DNA from: a virus | IMG/VR virus record: IMGVR_UViG_3300009370_000104 | Location: 1 to 32,776 of that record | DNA length: 32,776 nt | Strand: one strand, 5' to 3' | Shown: one piece after another, positions 29,881-32,776 of the stretch | How positions within the stretch are numbered: position 1 is the stretch's first letter | Layout of the letters: every line of letters starts with the position of its first letter | Translations under genes and position numbers: made by a program | The notes under the pieces: model-generated | What the model was told of the DNA's origin: nothing | Databases searched by the model: none | What the model saw: only the letters and a program-made list of their open reading frames with translations

Positions 29881-30215
29881 TCAGCAATCTCTGTGATTAG
29901 GTCTAATGGCAAGGCATCCAGATAGTCATCTGTTACTGCCTGACATTTCCATCCCAGTTTCTTGTCATCTGTAAGCTTGAAACCAATTCCCAAATCTCCC
30001 TCTACATTCTTCAATCCATACCTTACGAATTGGATGGCACAATCAGCCATTGAATTGACATCAGTCAAGTCGTTTCCGTACTTTGCCATTATCTTGAACA
30101 TCTGCCTTGATGTCAAAGAGCCAACAAAGAACTTTGTCTTGTCCTTGCCTTTCTCCAATTTGCTAGTATGTTCGCTTCTCGCTGTTAAATCTAACAGCTT
30201 TAGTCCTTTACCCAT
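29832..30215 (-). CDS. Tail assembly chaperone, G-like
   Basis: 127 residues, helical, ending K-D-Q-K-K-A-stop at 29832 right after an eight-A run. The layout (short helical gene between tail tube and tape measure, slippery heptamer near its end, an open -1 frame) is the lambda G/T arrangement. It should coat the tape measure during assembly and is absent from the virion. Ribosome site AAGGGAG precedes the ATG. The frameshift efficiency sets the ratio of short to long product. Confidence 0.87.
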   Translation of the reverse strand: MGKGLKLLDLTARSEHTSKLEKGKDKTKFFVGSLTSRQMFKIMAKYGNDLTDVNSMADCAIQFVRYGLKNVEGDLGIGFKLTDDKKLGWKCQAVTDDYLDALPLDLITEIAEWVTSMSKVGKDQKKA

Positions 30216-30232
30216 ATTTACTCCCTTTAAAT

Positions 30233-31186
30233 CTAGTTGTTGTATGTGAAGCTGAAACTGTCGTTTCCTGAAAGGTCATCAGTAACCAAATCAAAGGAAA
30301 TGTCGTACATCAGCAATCCATCTGTGTCTGAAACAGTTGGAGCTGAATTTACAACCATATCCCAGTCGTAAGTTACCTTGTTGAATGAATCGCTTCCAAG
30401 AACAAAAGCCACATCAAGCTTCGTTTTGTTTTTCCATTTGGTGTTCCAGTCAAAAGCTGAAACTGATGGTATCTCCAAAGTCATTGTTCCAGTTCCCAAT
30501 CTTCTTGTGATTTGTGGAACTTCGTATCCGAAAGCTTTGGCATCTGAACCAGTCATACTTCTTCTTGTTGTTACCTCGTTGCCCATATCCAAAGTTATGC
30601 TTCTTGTTACACCAAAGTCTGTTTCTGAACCAACCGTGAATGTCGCAATAGCCTGACAGACTGGTGGAACAGTCGTGTTGTATGTGGGTGTTGGGTTTGT
30701 GGCATCTTCAGGTAATCTTCTCATAAGACCTGTGAAAGTCCAGTTAATCTTACCTATGTTACCAGCATCAAGAACCAAGTCGCAAGTTCCTACACAACCA
30801 GTCAATATCCATCTCAAACCATCAGCCCAATAAACGATTGTTACTGTGTCTGTCGGTGTTGAATCTTGGCTCATTGTGTAGCTGTAAGCTGAATCGGATG
30901 TCGCAAAGCCAGATGCTTTCCATAACGGTAAATCAACTGGAGCTGTGGATGTATCCCCACCACCTTTTATTTCAGTCGTGAAACTGATTGTAGACATTAC
31001 ACCACCAGTTACCTTTGCCATACCATCCAGAGAACCCAAATTGCCCACTCTGTCTATCTCATCTCCCTCAAGTCCTACCTGAACATTCTCTGCCAAGTGG
31101 TAGTCTGTATTCGCTACTGCTGGGTTATCTCCAGCTGTTGTTTCTTCCACCCAGCCAACATATTGAAATCTTCCTAGTTTTACCAT
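30233..31186 (-). CDS. Major tail tube protein (317 aa)
   Basis: 317 residues, beta-rich: F-Q-Y-V-G-W-V-E-E-T-T-A-G near the N-terminus, V-M-S-T-I-S-F-T-T-E-I and, near 200, F-G-V-T-R-S-I-T-L-D-M-G-N-E-V-T-T-R-R, with a C-terminal strand region. This resembles tail-tube proteins of Gram-positive-type siphoviruses, longer than the gpV core, so an extra C-terminal domain is likely. Hexameric rings stack around the tape measure. The TAATG start follows the 54-residue ORF. Confidence 0.75.
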   Translation of the reverse strand: MVKLGRFQYVGWVEETTAGDNPAVANTDYHLAENVQVGLEGDEIDRVGNLGSLDGMAKVTGGVMSTISFTTEIKGGGDTSTAPVDLPLWKASGFATSDSAYSYTMSQDSTPTDTVTIVYWADGLRWILTGCVGTCDLVLDAGNIGKINWTFTGLMRRLPEDATNPTPTYNTTVPPVCQAIATFTVGSETDFGVTRSITLDMGNEVTTRRSMTGSDAKAFGYEVPQITRRLGTGTMTLEIPSVSAFDWNTKWKNKTKLDVAFVLGSDSFNKVTYDWDMVVNSAPTVSDTDGLLMYDISFDLVTDDLSGNDSFSFTYNN

Positions 31187-31350
31187 TATTTTTTACCATC
31201 CTTATATGATTTGTTTTCGTGTTGTTCAGCTATTTCCTCGTGTCTTTTCTTGTTCTTTTCAAACCTTTCCAAATCTGCCTTTGAAAACTTCCTTTTGTAA
31301 TATGTTTTCTTCTTTGTTATAGACTTGTCCGTAGACTTTTTCTCACTCAT
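31186..31350 (-). CDS. Small lysine-rich protein before the tail tube gene (54 aa)
   Basis: 54 residues, mostly Lys/Glu (S-E-K-K-S-T-D-K-S-I-T-K-K-K) with a helix K-A-D-L-E-R-F-E-K-N-K-K-R. AGGGAGAG precedes the ATG, and a late-type promoter motif ends 31 bases before it. The stop overlaps the tail-tube ATG, and its end (K-D-G-K-K and the TAATGG junction) mirrors that of the 52-residue ORF near the capsid. It may have a coupling role for the following structural gene rather than a function of its own. Confidence 0.65.
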   Translation of the reverse strand: MSEKKSTDKSITKKKTYYKRKFSKADLERFEKNKKRHEEIAEQHENKSYKDGKK

Positions 31351-31380
31351 ACAACACTCTCCCTATGTATAGATAGTTTA

Positions 31381-31397
31381 TATATTAACTATAAAAG
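31381..31397 (-). promoter_or_regulatory. Putative late promoter motif for tail genes
   Basis: The minus strand reads CTTTTATAGTTAATATA, matching the element before the protease gene in 15 of 17 bases. It overlaps an imperfect 20-base palindrome (ATAGTT ... AACTAT). It stands between the cassette terminator and the tail genes, so it is well placed to restart transcription. Confidence 0.55.
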
Positions 31398-31405
31398 TGA
31401 AAAAT

Positions 31406-31438
31406 GAAAAAAAAAAGGGTGGGAAATTAATCCCACCC
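31406..31438 (-). terminator. Rho-independent terminator of the 31.8 kb cassette
   Basis: On the minus strand GGGTGGG (31438-31432), a short A+T loop, CCCACCC (31423-31417) and a run of eleven T's. AACTGACCTTTG precedes the stem, as in the cassette at 20.04 kb. Confidence 0.92.
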
Positions 31439-31462
31439 TCAAAGGTCAGTTGCTTTTGTTGT

Positions 31463-31849
31463 TTATTTAATCCATCCCTTACGAACAAAGTAGTCATCCT
31501 CAAAAAAATTATCTAGTTCTTCGTTGCTATATTCCAAATTTTTCATTGTTTCAACAAAGTGGTCATAACCTTTTTCCATTCCTTTTCCTCTAGCCAAAGC
31601 ATCACAGTTGTAAGCAATTCTTCTTTGTAGTGCTTTTGGAGCAAAGTCAGGAATCTGTGTAAAGTAAACATCAAAGAAATCTTTTACGATAGCTCTTTTT
31701 AAAGTATGTCTACCAGTTGGAGAATCAAAGTCATCAATCTTCTTGAAAAGCTCTCCAGTTTCTGCTGCTTTTTCATATACCCAAACCATAAAGGTTTCCA
31801 TTTTATCTTCTTGCTTCCTGTTAAGGTCAGCTCTTTTAATTGTTTCCAT
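31463..31849 (-). CDS. Leaderless cassette protein, paralogue of the 12.0 kb gene (128 aa)
   Basis: Starts M-E-T-I-K-R-A-D-L-N-R-K-Q and aligns with the 107-residue protein at 12034-12357 through M-V-W-V, K-D-F-F-D and D-A-L-A-R. An extra C-terminal acidic segment (N-E-E-L-D-N-F-F-E-D-D) is found only here. TAGATT ends six bases before the ATG and no Shine-Dalgarno is seen. The gene interrupts the late operon between tail terminator and tail tube, in the same direction, but with its own terminator. Two diverged copies on opposite strands suggest duplication or repeated capture. Confidence 0.8.
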   Translation of the reverse strand: METIKRADLNRKQEDKMETFMVWVYEKAAETGELFKKIDDFDSPTGRHTLKRAIVKDFFDVYFTQIPDFAPKALQRRIAYNCDALARGKGMEKGYDHFVETMKNLEYSNEELDNFFEDDYFVRKGWIK

Positions 31850-31855
31850 ACCCTT

Positions 31856-31898
31856 AATCTATCATTTCAATATACACCTTGTCAAGTAGAAATGTATA
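31856..31898 (-). promoter_or_regulatory. Leaderless-type cassette promoter
   Basis: On the minus strand TATACA (31898-31893), 16 bases, TGTATA (31876-31871); TTGACA at 31885-31880; TAGATT (31861-31856) six bases before the ATG at 31849. Upstream sequence (AAATTCCACGAA ... AAACACCCAT) is shared with the 4.7 kb promoter. Confidence 0.78.
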
Positions 31899-31954
31899 GA
31901 AATACATACTTTATGGGTGTTTTTTCCTGAATTCGTGGAATTTGGGTGTTTTTT

Positions 31955-32401
31955 TTACAGGGTTTGTCTGTAAAGACAAGAAATTGATATGTCAATTATG
32001 CCAACATTCCCAACATCAAGCCAAATGAATGGAGCTTGGATTGCCGTAACCTCGCAATTGATTACTCCAGAAACACCTAAAGTGTTGTTGTTGTAAATCA
32101 TCTTGTTGATATCTTCGGCAACCTTGTTTGCTGAACCTCTTATGCTGTCCTCATCTCCACCCTCAATGTAGCATCTCAAGGCTATTGCCAGATTCTTGTT
32201 TACCGTTGAGCCTATATTCTCGGCAATAGATTCAGAGCCAAGAACGATTGAAACAACAGGAAAGTCCGAATAGTCAATGTCTGTGAATGTTGTCGGATAA
32301 TCCAATACAGAACCCACATTCTGCTGGTATCCATTGCCTGTTGTTATCGTTTCAAGCTTCGTTACCAAAGCTGATACTATGTTTTCTCTTTCTCCAGCCA
32401 T
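31955..32401 (-). CDS. Tail terminator / tail completion protein (148 aa)
   Basis: 148 residues with an alpha-beta pattern: N-I-V-S-A-L-V-T-K-L-E-T-I at the N-terminus, D-F-P-V-V-S-I-V-L-G-S-E-S near residue 47, L-A-I-A-L-R-C-Y-I-E-G-G-D-E-D, and a C-terminal strand G-I-I-D-I-S-I-S-C-L-Y-R. Length and position (between gp10-like and tail-tube genes) match lambda gpU/tail-completion types, which cap the tail and bind the head connector. The ATG overlaps the gp10-like stop (TAATG). A cassette lies between this gene and the tail tube. Confidence 0.75.
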   Translation of the reverse strand: MAGERENIVSALVTKLETITTGNGYQQNVGSVLDYPTTFTDIDYSDFPVVSIVLGSESIAENIGSTVNKNLAIALRCYIEGGDEDSIRGSANKVAEDINKMIYNNNTLGVSGVINCEVTAIQAPFIWLDVGNVGIIDISISCLYRQTL

Positions 32402-32776
32402 TATCCCATCAACTTCTTCATTGCCTTTTCTATTGCTCCAGCCACATCATTTTCAAATCCAGCATCATAAATCTTGTTAAAGGCATCTCTCATAAATCTT
32501 TTTGCTTTCAATCCCTCTCTCCGTATTTTCTTCTGTGTGTGTTTTGCCAAAGCAAATCCACTTCTCAGGTCACCAGTCTTGTATCTTGCCCAATCAACAA
32601 GATTCCTCAAAGGCACTTGTCTGCCTGTGTCCATACCCTGTTCCTGAACTCTAGTATAGTCTGTGTTTCCAGCAACTCCAGCCTTGTATTTAAAGTCATC
32701 CAATGAGCCACCCTTTTCGTGGATGGCATAAAGGTTGCTTCTCAATCTTCCAGTCCTTACTGGAGCATTTCTTTTT
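32401..32776 (-). CDS. HK97 gp10-like head-tail protein, C-terminal part (continues at 1-230)
   Basis: Completes the 175-residue protein begun at position 230. This segment contains the body of the family: D-Y-T-R-V-Q-E-Q-G, V-P-L-R-N-L-V-D-W-A-R, then F-A-L-A-K-H-T-Q-K-K-I-R-R-E-G and F-M-R-D-A-F-N-K-I-Y-D-A-G-F-E, with a C-terminal helix ending M-K-K-L-M-G. Apparent internal starts near 32745 are artefacts of the window edge. The stop overlaps the tail-terminator ATG (TAATG). Confidence 0.85.
   Translation of the reverse strand, partial: KRNAPVRTGRLRSNLYAIHEKGGSLDDFKYKAGVAGNTDYTRVQEQGMDTGRQVPLRNLVDWARYKTGDLRSGFALAKHTQKKIRREGLKAKRFMRDAFNKIYDAGFENDVAGAIEKAMKKLMG
32699..32776. repeat. 78-bp direct terminal repeat (right copy)
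   Basis: Exact copy of 1-78. Counting one copy only, the molecule is 32,698 bp. Confidence 0.95.

Overview
The window reads as one complete, circularly closed genome of a long-tailed (siphovirus-like) bacteriophage with an HK97-type head. The first 78 bases are repeated exactly as the last 78 (1-78 = 32699-32776), and the gp10-like head-tail gene is cut by the window edge but becomes intact when the ends are joined, giving a unit of about 32,698 bp. The DNA is A+T-rich, arginine is mostly AGA/AGG and the standard code fits every gene. Promoter-like TTGAC boxes and Shine-Dalgarno sites point to a bacterial host that I cannot name. I see no integrase, polymerase, helicase, primase or recognisable endolysin.

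Late region (minus strand, read right to left across the junction): two small membrane proteins (11006-10643), a gene with a probable programmed -1 frameshift (10624-10164), two overlapping small ORFs just before terminase (10192-9808), terminase large subunit, portal, a MuF head protein fused to a probable HEXXH metallopeptidase, prohead protease, major capsid, head-tail connectors, gp10-like protein, tail terminator, tail tube, a lambda G/GT-type frameshifted chaperone pair, tape measure, distal tail protein, a 1298-residue tail-tip protein, fibre-like proteins, small membrane proteins (possible lysis genes) and a metallophosphatase whose start needs a frameshift.

Early or middle region (minus strand, 19381 to 13249): thirteen tightly overlapping genes with HTH regulators, an ERF/annealing-like protein, and two DNA methyltransferases with an HTH gene between them. 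A gene-poor stretch of about 560 bp follows (12.69-13.25 kb), with an A+T-rich core and a 10-bp tandem repeat; it is a candidate origin.

The most unusual feature is a set of accessory cassettes at 4.0-4.7, 11.1-11.9, 12.0-12.4, 19.6-20.1 and 31.4-31.9 kb, on both strands and partly inside the head and tail operon. Each has its own promoter and, in every case, a G-rich hairpin terminator. Their promoters share TATACA-N16/17-TGTATA and, in all but one (TTGCTT at 4.7 kb), a TTGAC box. A TAGNNT box lies 6-7 bases before the ATG, so the mRNAs should be leaderless. The ORFs begin with nearly the same bases (ATGRAAACAAACAAAAA) but then encode different small proteins. The early operon starts the same way. 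Where cassettes interrupt the late operon, a second motif (CTTTTATNNTTAATATA) follows each one and probably restarts late transcription.
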